A stretch of 8,845 nucleotides of DNA from Opitutaceae bacterium (GCA_031254955.1 JAIRTK010000512.1:1-8845); one strand, 5' to 3'; positions 1 to 6,946 are shown, numbered from the stretch's first letter. Made by a program: numbers and translations. The notes: generated by a model not told the origin, from the letters alone.

Positions 1-46
1 TGCCCCCGGCGGGGATGGGGGGGCCCCGGGGGGGGATTGGGGCGCC

Positions 47-136
47 CTAATCGGCGATGGGGGTGGCTTCTTGGGGCGAGGCGTGCGCTTCGGGGCTGTT
101 GTCGGGGTAGAGCTTTTCCTTTTTATTTTGTCGCAT
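47..136 (-). CDS. Doubtful 29-residue hypothetical ORF
   Basis: A minus-strand ATG at 134-136 opens a 29-codon frame ending in TAG (47-49). The product is polar, with a Lys-rich start (residues 4-8), a Pro/Ala/Glu-rich middle and the C-terminus PIAD. It lies 215 bases downstream of nrdJ on the same strand. The amino-acid make-up resembles a real protein tail more than a random shadow frame. However, there is no Shine-Dalgarno sequence before the ATG, and an in-frame TGA lies not far upstream. It may be a small gene, a decayed gene end or chance. I do not recognise it. Confidence 0.2.
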   Translation of the reverse strand: MRQNKKEKLYPDNSPEAHASPQEATPIAD

Positions 137-237
137 TGAAAGGGATGGGGCGCGGGTGCGCCGGTAGGGTGGCCTTTCCGTGGCTTCCGTGAAAGGGTCG
201 CGAGTGTTTGTGGAATTTCAGCTTATTTCCGTTCGGC

Positions 238-263
238 GGAGGCCTCGGAGTGGCCTCCCTGCC
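238..263. repeat. Dispersed palindromic repeat, copy 1
   Basis: GGAGGCC (238-244) and GGCCTCC (252-258) form a perfect 7-bp inverted repeat around the loop TCGGAGT. The stem can continue outwards as CGGC (234-237) with GCCG (261-264) across a small bulge. Nearly the same sequence recurs at 6809-6835, which marks it as a dispersed element rather than a local hairpin. It lies about 90 bases past the nrdJ stop and could act as a 3'-end stabiliser, but it has no adjacent T-tract. Confidence 0.7.
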
Positions 264-351
264 GGCGTTGCCGCGCCCAAGGGGCGTTTTCAATGCGGGT
301 GGGCTGTCCTGATGCTGTCTGGGGTGTCTGCGTTGCGGGGGGCGGGCGGGG

Positions 352-2907
352 TCAGACGTGCAGGCTGATGTCGCATTGGCCGCCGGCGCAGGCGATTTGT
401 TCTTTGAGGTTGGTTTCGTCCGTGGTTTCGCGCATTTTCGTGTAGTCCACGCGGCGCGGTTTGAGGGCGTTCCATTTGGCGATGTCGGTCTCGGTGGCTA
501 TTTCTTCGCGCGGGGCTTGCGGGTAGATTTTGTCGCCGGCGTCTTGCAGGAGCGAGACGCCGGTGAAGGATTCGCGGTTTTCCCAGATGAATTCGGCCAC
601 GTCGTTCCATTCGTCTTGGCGCACGGTGCAGGTGTTGGAGACGTTGTGGTGGAGGGTGGGCGAGCGGGATTCGGGGTCGCCGCCGGGGATGACCCAGGTG
701 TGTTGCACGAGGGCGACGAGTTGGAGGAATTGGACGGCGTTGATGTCTTTGCGGAGGATCGCTTGGGGCGCGGCTTCGACGGGGAAGCTGATGACGTCGT
801 CGGTCTCGGGGCTGTAGACGGAGGCTTCCGTCATCTGGGGGTTGAGGCTTTTGAAGTGGGCGTAGATGGGTTCTTTGCGGTTGGCTTGCACGCGGCGGAA
901 GTAGTGGCGGGCGTGGTGCGGGTGGATGCCGCTGGCGGCGTTGAGGAGGAGCGAGGCGGTGCCTTCGGGTTTGCAGGTGGTGAGTTTGGCCGCGGGGCGG
1001 ATGCCGATGAGGCGCGCAACGAGGCGGTTGGTGGCGCGGCAGAGGCGGGCGCCGCGGGTGAGGATGTCGGAGTCGAAGAGGATGTTGGGGTTGTCCATGA
1101 AGCCGCAGATGGAGACGCCGAGGAGGGCGTCGTGTTCGTTGATGAGGCGGGTGACGGGGCCGAGGTAGGGCATGTCGGTGTAGGCGGCTTGCAGGGTGCC
1201 GATGGCGGTGGCGGCGATGCAGGCGGCGTAAAAGGCGGCTTCGGTCCCGGCGGCGCGGCCGTTGATGGTCGTCAGGTTGCACATTTGGAAGCCGGAGAGG
1301 CGGTTGATGCCGGGGAGTTCGCCTTTGTAGCCCCAGGCGAGGAGTTTGCTGTATTCTTCGCCGGAGAGTTCCCAGTCAACCACGGGGAGGAGGTTGATTT
1401 CGGCGCAGGGGTTGCAGCCGGCGTCGGGGTGGTCGCAGAAGAAGAAGCCGGGTTCGCCAAATTCTTTTTGGGCTTTGAAGAGTTTTTTGAAGTTTTCGTG
1501 GTTGTGTTGGGCGCGGGCGAGGACGGCGGAGTTGTTCGAGGCGGAGCGTTGGGGGTGTTTTTCAAACCAGTTGCCGGTTTTGGCGTTCATCATTTCTTCG
1601 TCGTCGGGGGAGAAGAGGCAGATGGTGGCGGAGCGGCGGATGCCGCCGGCGAGGACGGCTTTGGCCACGAACATGTTGATGTCGTAAACTTCGATCGGGC
1701 GGAGGGCGCGGCCCGAGGCTTGGTTGAGGATTTCTTCGACTTGGTTGAGGGCGCGTTTGAGGGGGAGGTGGCCGGGGGCTTTGCCGCCGGAGGTTTTGAG
1801 GGCCGCGCCGCGTCCGCGGATGCCGGAGTAGTCGAACTCGATTTTTTTGTTTTCGTGGAAGGAGTGGAGGAGGGCGTGGAGGGCGTCGGACCAGCCTTCG
1901 ATGGTGTCGGCGATGTGGTAGTGCCGGACGGGGAGGTCGTATTCGTTGCCGCGGGCGGGTAGCGGGGGCAGGAGGGCGACGTGGTGTTTCTGGACGGAGA
2001 AGCCGACGCCGCAGCCGCTGAGGAGGAGGTAGAAGTATTCGCGGAAGAATTCGAGGCGGTCCACGTTGGCGAAGCTGCAGTTGAACATGCGGCTGTGGTT
2101 TTTCAGGATGGCTTCGCCGCCGAATTGCATGGAGCGCATGGAGGGGAGGATGGTTTTGGCGGCGACTTGGTCGAAGGTGTGTTGGATGAGGTCGTGGAGG
2201 GTTTTGCCGCCGAGGGTGGCGGTGAGGTGCGCGGCGGCGGGGCCGGCGAGGGCGGCGATGTCGGCGGGGAGGGTGGCGGGGATTTTCGCGTCGAGTTTGC
2301 TGGCAAAGAAGGTGCTGTGCATGTCGCGCACGCGTTCCACGGCTTCGGGGAAGGTTTCGCGGCGGCCGAGTTCGGGGCGGTAGCGGGCGTATTTGGCCAT
2401 GGCGATGTAGTCGCCGAGGCCGTTTTCTTCGTATTTGGCGAGGCGTGTGGTGGCGTGCTGGACGCGGTAGAGGACGTAGGAGCGGGCGACTTCCCAGTTG
2501 CCGGAGGCGGCGATGGCTTTTTCGGTGGCGTCCTGCACTTGTTCGATGGTGGGGTGTTTGCCGTCGCGGTAGTAGAGTTCGAGCATCTGCGAGACGCTTT
2601 CGCCGATTTTCACGGCTTCGATGAAGGTGTCGTTGTCGAGGCCGTATTGGGCGAGGAAGTCGTCGCGGGCGGGGTTGGGGGTGTTGTCGTTGCGGACGTC
2701 GTAGAAGGCGAGGGCGATGGCGCGGGTGATTTTGTTCTGGTCAAAGCGGGCGCGTGTGCCGTCGCGTTTCATGACCATGCGGGCGTCCGCGGGGATGGAG
2801 CGGTTCAGCAGTTGGGCGCCTTTCGGGGCGGTCGCGGAGGTGTCGGCGGGGAGGATGTGGGTGATGGAAATTGGGCTGGTTTTTTTCATAGGGTGGAAAG
2901 GTTCCAT
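352..2907 (-). CDS. nrdJ: Adenosylcobalamin-dependent ribonucleoside-triphosphate reductase (class II)
   Basis: This enzyme reduces ribonucleotides to deoxyribonucleotides in the cytoplasm, using a cobalamin-generated thiyl radical and needing no oxygen. The 851-residue product matches the Lactobacillus leichmannii RTPR type along its length. Residues about 43-150 form an ATP-cone (VMKRDG at 45-50), which the L. leichmannii enzyme lacks. Catalytic residues inferred by alignment from memory are the radical Cys501 and Glu503 in NPCAEI (499-504), the reducible pair Cys277 (FNCSF) and Cys543 (QMCNLTT), and the shuttle pair Cys840/Cys845 near the C-terminus. Also present are GCGVGFSV (298-305), RRSA (424-427), SASNNS (455-460) and KPEGT (646-650). 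The frame is intact. The start is uncertain: Met1 and Met7 (2889) are both possible, and neither has a strong ribosome-binding site. The gene stands alone. RTPR type is favoured over the TSCPD-domain B12 enzymes because no such C-terminal domain follows. Confidence 0.95.
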   Translation of the reverse strand: MEPFHPMKKTSPISITHILPADTSATAPKGAQLLNRSIPADARMVMKRDGTRARFDQNKITRAIALAFYDVRNDNTPNPARDDFLAQYGLDNDTFIEAVKIGESVSQMLELYYRDGKHPTIEQVQDATEKAIAASGNWEVARSYVLYRVQHATTRLAKYEENGLGDYIAMAKYARYRPELGRRETFPEAVERVRDMHSTFFASKLDAKIPATLPADIAALAGPAAAHLTATLGGKTLHDLIQHTFDQVAAKTILPSMRSMQFGGEAILKNHSRMFNCSFANVDRLEFFREYFYLLLSGCGVGFSVQKHHVALLPPLPARGNEYDLPVRHYHIADTIEGWSDALHALLHSFHENKKIEFDYSGIRGRGAALKTSGGKAPGHLPLKRALNQVEEILNQASGRALRPIEVYDINMFVAKAVLAGGIRRSATICLFSPDDEEMMNAKTGNWFEKHPQRSASNNSAVLARAQHNHENFKKLFKAQKEFGEPGFFFCDHPDAGCNPCAEINLLPVVDWELSGEEYSKLLAWGYKGELPGINRLSGFQMCNLTTINGRAAGTEAAFYAACIAATAIGTLQAAYTDMPYLGPVTRLINEHDALLGVSICGFMDNPNILFDSDILTRGARLCRATNRLVARLIGIRPAAKLTTCKPEGTASLLLNAASGIHPHHARHYFRRVQANRKEPIYAHFKSLNPQMTEASVYSPETDDVISFPVEAAPQAILRKDINAVQFLQLVALVQHTWVIPGGDPESRSPTLHHNVSNTCTVRQDEWNDVAEFIWENRESFTGVSLLQDAGDKIYPQAPREEIATETDIAKWNALKPRRVDYTKMRETTDETNLKEQIACAGGQCDISLHV

Positions 2908-2918
2908 GTAGTGGGCGA

Positions 2919-2950
2919 ATTTTTCGGCAAGGCGAGCTTTTTGTTGTCAA
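2919..2950 (-). promoter_or_regulatory. Possible nrdJ promoter
   Basis: Read on the minus strand, 2950-2945 is a perfect TTGACA -35 hexamer, 38 bases upstream of the Met1 codon. The best -10-like hexamer is AAAAAT at 2924-2919, but the 20-base spacer is longer than the usual 16-18. The start of transcription would fall just upstream of the ATG, which would favour the downstream Met7 start or a very short leader. This is a weak call based on the hexamer alone. Confidence 0.3.
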
Positions 2951-3003
2951 ATGGCGATTTTTTTTCGGCTTTCTAACTGATTACCGGGCAATCTGCTGTG
3001 GAG

Positions 3004-3012
3004 TTATTCACA
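3004..3012 (+). promoter_or_regulatory. DnaA-box-like 9-mer upstream of nrdJ
   Basis: TTATTCACA fits the relaxed DnaA box consensus TTATNCACA and sits 97 bases upstream of the nrdJ ATG. DnaA is known to bind upstream of the E. coli nrdAB operon, which makes the position suggestive. Only one box is present, so chance is a serious alternative. Confidence 0.25.
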
Positions 3013-3227
3013 GTGAAGCTTTTCATGGGAAAGATGCGCGGGCAAGGTTTTTTTACAACTCGAATCGATGGTTTTTTTTGAGAAAAAACGGCTTGAAATC
3101 AGGCGATTATCCGTTTGGGCGGATACAGTGTTGGCGTGGCTCGAGCCGCTGGCGTTGTGCGCGGGGTTTAGTGAGGCGTGGGGCGGGGGTTTTTGCAAAT
3201 CGACCGTCTGTCTGGATACATTTTTTT

Positions 3228-3266
3228 GGGGGCAGGTATCCGGTGCAAATTTTAGCAGGGGGCAGG
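3228..3266. repeat. Pair of 9-bp direct repeats GGGGGCAGG
   Basis: GGGGGCAGG occurs at 3228-3236 and again at 3258-3266, exactly 30 bases apart, close to three helical turns. The first copy overlaps an inverted repeat, GGATAC (3214-3219) with GTATCC (3236-3241). Two sites on the same DNA face could be operators, but the distance to nrdJ (over 320 bases) is large and no function is known. Confidence 0.4.
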
Positions 3267-3418
3267 CTTTGCTTGGCTTGATGGGCTTGCTATTCTTTTT
3301 TCAGGGGTCGTCGCTATTTTGAATGGTTGAGTTGAATGGCTGAGAAGAGAGAGTTAGCCACGGAGGGTTTGGAGGGCACGGATGGCGCGGAGTCCGGGGG
3401 GAGAGAGGCGAGGGGCGC

Positions 3419-6400
3419 TCATTCCAGCAACGCTTTCATGTCGGCGAGCGTGAGTTTTGCGGCGGTCGCGTCGCTGGCTTCGAAGACATCGGCGAGGAGT
3501 TTGCGTTTTGCGTCCTGAAGCTGGAGAACTTTTTCCTCCACGGTGCCGGAGCAGATGAGTTTGTAGCTCGTCACCACGCGCGTTTGGCCGATGCGGTGGG
3601 CGCGGTCGGTGGCTTGCGCTTCGACCGAGGGATTCCACCACGGATCGAGATGGATGACGGTGTCGGCGGCGGCGAGGTTGAGTCCCGTGCCGCCGGCTTT
3701 GAGGGAGATGAGAAAAACCGGGATGGAGGCGTCGCGGTCAAAACGATCGACGGCGGCTTGGCGCGCGCGGACGTGCATCGAGCCGTCGAGACGGAGGTGG
3801 GCGATGCCGCGGGCGTCGAGTTCGGCGGCGGCGAGGTCGAGGAGTTTGGTGAATTGCGAGAAAACCAGGATGCGGTGCCCGTCGTCGATGGCTTCGTCCA
3901 GAAGTTCGAGAAGGGTGTCGAGCTTGGCGGAGTCGGCGGCGTCGAATGAAGAATTGTCGAATGCGGAATTCGGATCGTGGAATGCGGAATGGGGGTCGCC
4001 GATTGCGGAATGCGGATTGCGGAATGGGGAATGAGGTTTGCGGAATGGGGATTGGGGATTGGCAAATGCGGAATGCGGCGCGGACGCGCCGGGGGTGGCA
4101 TCGGCGGCGGCGGCGGTTGCGGAGATGGCGGAGGTGGCGGAGGTGGCGGCGGAGGAGGTTGAGGAGGTGATATCGGCGGCGGCGGAGGTTGCGGCGTTTT
4201 CCGATTTCTCATGCTCCATTTTTTCATGTTCCTTTTTCCATTCTCCATTCGGGCGCAGCACGACGAGGCGCGGGTCGCAGCAGACTTGGCGGAGGCGCAG
4301 GAGTTGGGTGAGCGTGGCGAGGCGGATGGTGTTTTCCGAGGCGCCGCCGGCGTGGAGATCGAGGATCCGGCGTTCGGTGGTTTCGCGCATCCGCCGGTAG
4401 AGCGCGGCTTGGGCCGGGGCGAGTTCGCAATAAAGGATTTGTTCGATTTTTCCGGGCAGCTCGGGCGCCACGGTTTCTTTGGTGCGGCGGAGGATGTAGG
4501 GCGCGGCGCGCGCGCGGAGGCGTTCGTCGTGCCAGCGGCGTTCTTCGCCGCGCGCGCCGGGCGGCATCGCGTCGAGGCAGCCGGGGAGGAGGATTTCGAG
4601 CAGGGAGCGCAGGTCGTCGAGGGAGTTTTCGAGGGGGGTGCCGGTGAGCAGGAAACGCGAGCCGGCGCGGAGCGAGCGGAGGGCGCGGGCGTTTTGCGAG
4701 CGGCGGTTTTTCAGGTGTTGCGCCTCGTCGGCGATGAGGAGCGCGAGCGGCGCGCCGGCAAAAAGGGCGCGGTCGCGGGCGAGCGTGCCGTAGGAGGTGA
4801 TCACGAGGTCATGCGCGCCGAGGTCGGAGGCGCGGGCCAGGCGGTGGTTTCCGTGATGGATGAACACGCGCAGCGTCGGCGCGAAGCGGGCGGCTTCGCG
4901 GCGCCAGTTTTCGACCAGCGAGGCGGGGCAGACGACGAGCGCGGGGGCGGCGGGGGTGCTGGAGGTGGCTGGGCTGCCGGGGCTGGCGGGGTTGGCGGGG
5001 TTGTTGGGGTTGTTGGTGGAAACGGGGCCGCTGGTGGAAGCGGGGCTGGCAGCGGCGGTGTTTTTTTCGATGCAAGTCGAGTTAAGTCGAGTTAAGTCGA
5101 ATGAAGTTGGGGCGAGGTGCCCGGCGGCTTTGTTTTCGTTTTTGAGCGCGGCGATGACGGCGAGGGCTTGCAGGGTTTTGCCGAGGCCCATCGCGTCGGC
5201 AAGAATGCCGCCGAGACCGTGGCGGCGCAGGTGCCAGAGCCACGCGGCGCCGAGGCGCTGGTAGGGGCGGAGCCGGGCGTCGAGCGCGGCGGGAACGGGC
5301 GCGGGGGCGAGCCGGGTGGTGTCGCGCAAGGCGGCGCTGAGTTCGCGCCAGGCGGCGGGCGGTTTGAAGTCGGGGGCGATTTCCTCGATGATGGATTCGG
5401 CGTCGGTCAGGCGCGCGGCGTTGACGCGGTGCGTGCGGCGGGCGACGAGGCCTTCGCCGGCGAGGGCATCGCCGGCGAGGGCGCGCTGGGCGGCGGCGAG
5501 GCGGGCGAGCATCGCGGGCGGGAGGAGATAGACGCGTCCGCCGTCCTCGATGTAGGCGCGCCCGGCAAGCGCCGCCGCGTGCAGCTGGTTTTCGGATGCG
5601 TTTCCGGCGCGGAGGCCGAGGGTCACGCGGTAGGCGGTGGCGACGGCGGAGGAGGTGGTGGAGGCGGCTGCGGAAGCGGCGGCAGTGGTGGGGTTAGCGG
5701 CTGGGGTAGAAGCGGTTCCGGCGGCGAAGGTGGTGGCGGCGGTAGCGGCGGCTGTGGCGGCGGTAGCGAAGGCGTTTTCCGTGATGTCGCAGACGACGGC
5801 GGCGGTGGAAACGCGGGCGGTGTTTTTCTTAAAGTTGTCGGTAAACTTGGCTTGGAAGGTGTCGCGGAGAGTCGCGCCGTGCGCGGCGAGGAAGGCGAGC
5901 GTTTTGTGGCGGTCGCGCAGCCACCATTTGCGATTGGAGGGTTCGAGGCGGAAGCCCGAGTTTTTAAGCAATGCGAGCGCGTCGGCGTAGGCCATGTGCT
6001 CGCGCGAGGGCAGGGTGATGGCGAGGTAGTGCTCGGAGCCGTCAACGAGCATCGGCGCGGCGGCGCTGGCTGGGGCGGGACGGGGCGGCACGGCGGAGGC
6101 GCCGGGCGGCACGGCGCGGCGCGCGGGTGGCGTTGTCGGGACGGCGGTGCCGGACGCGGCGGGGACGGCGGGGATGGTGGAGACGGCGAGGGCGGCGAGG
6201 GCGGCGGGCGCGGCGGGCGCGGCGAGGATGGCGGGCGCGGCATGATTCGATTTAAGTCGATTTAAGCCGGGACGTGTCGCGGCGGCGGCGATGCCGCTGG
6301 CGGGCGTGGCGTCGTCGGGCGTGGCACTGGCGGACGGCGGCGGCTCCTGCAAGTGCTCGCTCACGCCGCGCAGGCGCGGGCCGGCCCATGAGAGGGGCGC

Positions 6401-6715
6401 GGAGGGCTGGCCGAGCCGGAAAAAAACGGGTTGGGGCGCGAGGGCGGCGATGAGTTGGCGGAGTTGCGCGCGGGTGATTTGGACAAAGGGCGGCGGCGCG
6501 TCCGTGCCGCACCAGCGTTGCAGCAGCGCGAGTGCCGGGAGCAATGCCGCGGGCGGCGCGCCGGAGGCGTCAAGCTCGATCTTGAGCGCGATGGCATCGC
6601 GGGCGGCGGCAGTGACGAGATTGGGCGGCAGGAAAAGGCGGAGCATGATGGCGGCGGGCGGATGGCCAGATTTGCCGGACTCGCCGCCGGTGGGGAGCAA
6701 AAACGTTTCCGGCAT
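3419..6715 (-). CDS. SNF2-family DEAD/DEAH helicase with low-complexity insertions
   Basis: This is a double-stranded DNA translocase of the SNF2 superfamily 2 type, acting on DNA-protein complexes; its exact target is unknown. The 1098-residue frame is intact. The catalytic motifs are Walker A DAMGLGKT (507-514), DEAQ (663-666), LTGTPLEN (690-697), ILVFSQF (949-955), the GGTGLNL motif V region (1008-1014) and QATDRAHRIGQ (1034-1044). About 480 residues precede the core and have no domain I recognise. Four low-complexity stretches interrupt it: about 150-222 (Ala/Pro), 316-360 (Ala/Thr), 538-591 (between motifs I and Ia) and 821-924 (in the linker before motif IV). Three of these carry short tandem DNA repeats. 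The start is uncertain: Met1 has GGGAGG only two bases away, and Met24 (6646) begins a more typical N-terminus. It reads divergently from the zinc-ribbon gene. No methylase or nuclease neighbour suggests a defence role. Confidence 0.93.
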   Translation of the reverse strand: MPETFLLPTGGESGKSGHPPAAIMLRLFLPPNLVTAAARDAIALKIELDASGAPPAALLPALALLQRWCGTDAPPPFVQITRAQLRQLIAALAPQPVFFRLGQPSAPLSWAGPRLRGVSEHLQEPPPSASATPDDATPASGIAAAATRPGLNRLKSNHAAPAILAAPAAPAALAALAVSTIPAVPAASGTAVPTTPPARRAVPPGASAVPPRPAPASAAAPMLVDGSEHYLAITLPSREHMAYADALALLKNSGFRLEPSNRKWWLRDRHKTLAFLAAHGATLRDTFQAKFTDNFKKNTARVSTAAVVCDITENAFATAATAAATAATTFAAGTASTPAANPTTAAASAAASTTSSAVATAYRVTLGLRAGNASENQLHAAALAGRAYIEDGGRVYLLPPAMLARLAAAQRALAGDALAGEGLVARRTHRVNAARLTDAESIIEEIAPDFKPPAAWRELSAALRDTTRLAPAPVPAALDARLRPYQRLGAAWLWHLRRHGLGGILADAMGLGKTLQALAVIAALKNENKAAGHLAPTSFDLTRLNSTCIEKNTAAASPASTSGPVSTNNPNNPANPASPGSPATSSTPAAPALVVCPASLVENWRREAARFAPTLRVFIHHGNHRLARASDLGAHDLVITSYGTLARDRALFAGAPLALLIADEAQHLKNRRSQNARALRSLRAGSRFLLTGTPLENSLDDLRSLLEILLPGCLDAMPPGARGEERRWHDERLRARAAPYILRRTKETVAPELPGKIEQILYCELAPAQAALYRRMRETTERRILDLHAGGASENTIRLATLTQLLRLRQVCCDPRLVVLRPNGEWKKEHEKMEHEKSENAATSAAADITSSTSSAATSATSAISATAAAADATPGASAPHSAFANPQSPFRKPHSPFRNPHSAIGDPHSAFHDPNSAFDNSSFDAADSAKLDTLLELLDEAIDDGHRILVFSQFTKLLDLAAAELDARGIAHLRLDGSMHVRARQAAVDRFDRDASIPVFLISLKAGGTGLNLAAADTVIHLDPWWNPSVEAQATDRAHRIGQTRVVTSYKLICSGTVEEKVLQLQDAKRKLLADVFEASDATAAKLTLADMKALLE
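3960..4078. repeat. Heptanucleotide tandem array in helicase gene
   Basis: Seventeen consecutive 7-base units run in perfect register from 3960 to 4078. On the plus strand the consensus is AATGCGG, with variants such as AATGGGG, ATTGCGG and AATGAGG; five units equal the consensus. Because seven is not a multiple of three, three units encode a seven-residue repeat in the helicase (helicase residues about 880-919), seen as PHSAFAN, PHSPFRN, PHSAIGD and PHSAFHD. One unit gained or lost would shift the reading frame. The array lies in the linker before motif IV, a place that tolerates insertions. Confidence 0.9.
4203..4251. repeat. Degenerate heptamer array, inverted relative to the first
   Basis: Seven units of seven bases can be read from 4203 to 4251 on the plus strand, the clearest being CCATTCT (4238-4244) and CCATTCG (4245-4251). 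On the minus strand these read AGAATGG and CGAATGG, sharing the GAATG core of the 3960-4078 array in the opposite orientation. They encode the Lys/Glu/His-rich segment KKEHEKMEHEK of the helicase. The two arrays bracket an Ala/Ser/Thr-coding stretch of GGC/GGT-like triplets, so the whole 3945-4251 insertion is composite. Confidence 0.6.
5074..5103. repeat. Decanucleotide tandem repeat, copy 1
   Basis: Three 10-base units lie head to tail: AAGTCGAGTT, AAGTCGAGTT and AAGTCGAATG, followed by a partial AAGTTGG. They encode helicase residues near 538-548 (FDLTRLNST) at the N-terminal edge of an Ala/Pro/Asn-rich insertion between motifs I and Ia. Ten bases is not a multiple of three, so unit changes would break the frame. 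A 7-base T run (5061-5067) follows close by. Confidence 0.85.
6244..6270. repeat. Decanucleotide tandem repeat, copy 2
   Basis: The units GATTCGATTT (6244-6253), AAGTCGATTT (6254-6263) and a partial AAGCCGG (6264-6270) form a 10-base tandem related to the one at 5074-5103. They encode helicase residues about 149-158 (PGLNRLKSNH), at the N-terminal edge of the first Ala/Pro-rich insertion. The same unit at two insertion edges of one gene, 1.2 kb apart, argues against chance. Confidence 0.8.
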
Positions 6716-6805
6716 TGCCTCCCGCGCACGGTTTTCCGAGGAACGGGCGCCGCATCCAGCTTTTGCAAGAATCCTTGGGGCACTTTGAAAAATGGCCGCA
6801 GCCGA

Positions 6806-6835
6806 CAGGGAGACCTCGGAGAAGGCCTCCCTGCC
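6806..6835. repeat. Dispersed palindromic repeat, copy 2
   Basis: CAGGGAG (6806-6812) pairs with CTCCCTG (6827-6833), and CCT (6814-6816) with AGG (6823-6825), around the loop CGGAGA with one internal mismatch. Bases 6809-6835 align with 238-263, sharing CCTCGGAG and GGCCTCCCTGCC. It sits in the divergent spacer between the helicase and the zinc-ribbon gene and ends immediately before a TTGACA hexamer. Confidence 0.75.
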
Positions 6836-6867
6836 TTGACATCGGTGAAATTTGAATTTTTCAAAAT
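6836..6867 (+). promoter_or_regulatory. Possible promoter for the zinc-ribbon gene
   Basis: TTGACA at 6836-6841 is a perfect -35 hexamer. The best -10-like sequence is CAAAAT (6862-6867), after an unusually long 20-base spacer that is AT-rich. It lies about 95 bases before the chosen start codon at 6960. The arrangement resembles the one proposed upstream of nrdJ, including spacer length. The call is weak without transcript data. Confidence 0.3.
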
Positions 6868-6946
6868 ATCCCTTGGGCTATGAACACCATCGGCGCACCA
6901 CTGACCACGCGACACTCCCGGACGGGAAAGGCCGGCCAGTCGAAAC

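Larger units (their letters stand above)
1..351. other. Non-coding flank downstream of nrdJ
   Basis: No convincing gene is visible here. The first 46 bases are dominated by runs of G and C. A 29-codon minus-strand ORF (47-136) and a palindromic repeat (238-263) are the only structures I can name, and both are listed separately. The nrdJ stop codon is at 352-354, so this stretch is its 3' flank; no T-rich intrinsic terminator in the nrdJ orientation was found. Confidence 0.6.
2908..3418. other. Intergenic region between helicase and nrdJ
   Basis: These 511 bases lie between the helicase stop and the nrdJ start, both on the minus strand. The nrdJ-proximal 170 bases are clearly AT-richer than the rest, with several homopolymeric A/T tracts, as expected of a promoter region. 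A TTGACA hexamer, a DnaA-box-like 9-mer and two 9-bp direct repeats are listed separately. Short plus- and minus-strand ORFs here have no recognisable product and no ribosome-binding site. I saw no NrdR-type palindrome and no complete riboswitch. Confidence 0.6.

Noticed and set aside
274..290. Plus-strand terminator-like hairpin CGCCC-AAG-GGGCG followed by TTTT
   Set aside because: The stem is only 5 bp, the T-run is short and it points the wrong way for nrdJ; no plus-strand gene precedes it.
358..2976. Long plus-strand ORFs rich in Gly, Ala, Glu and Val opposite nrdJ (358-1962 and 1981-2976)
   Set aside because: They are antisense frames kept open by GC-rich codon bias; the opposite strand encodes a complete reductase with all its motifs.
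3228..3300. A second cobalamin riboswitch on the minus strand upstream of nrdJ
   Set aside because: Only a B12-box-like end is present; the AGGGAA element, the TG-AAT loop stem and the central CGGTA element are missing upstream.
3960..4078. CRISPR array
   Set aside because: Units are 7 bases long, contiguous and without spacers, so this is a tandem repeat, not a CRISPR.
4211..6265. Gly-rich plus-strand ORFs (4211-5095, 5117-6265) and Pro/Arg-rich minus-strand frames over the helicase
   Set aside because: They are shadows of the helicase frame; their composition follows from GGC/GGT-like tracts and no domain is recognisable.
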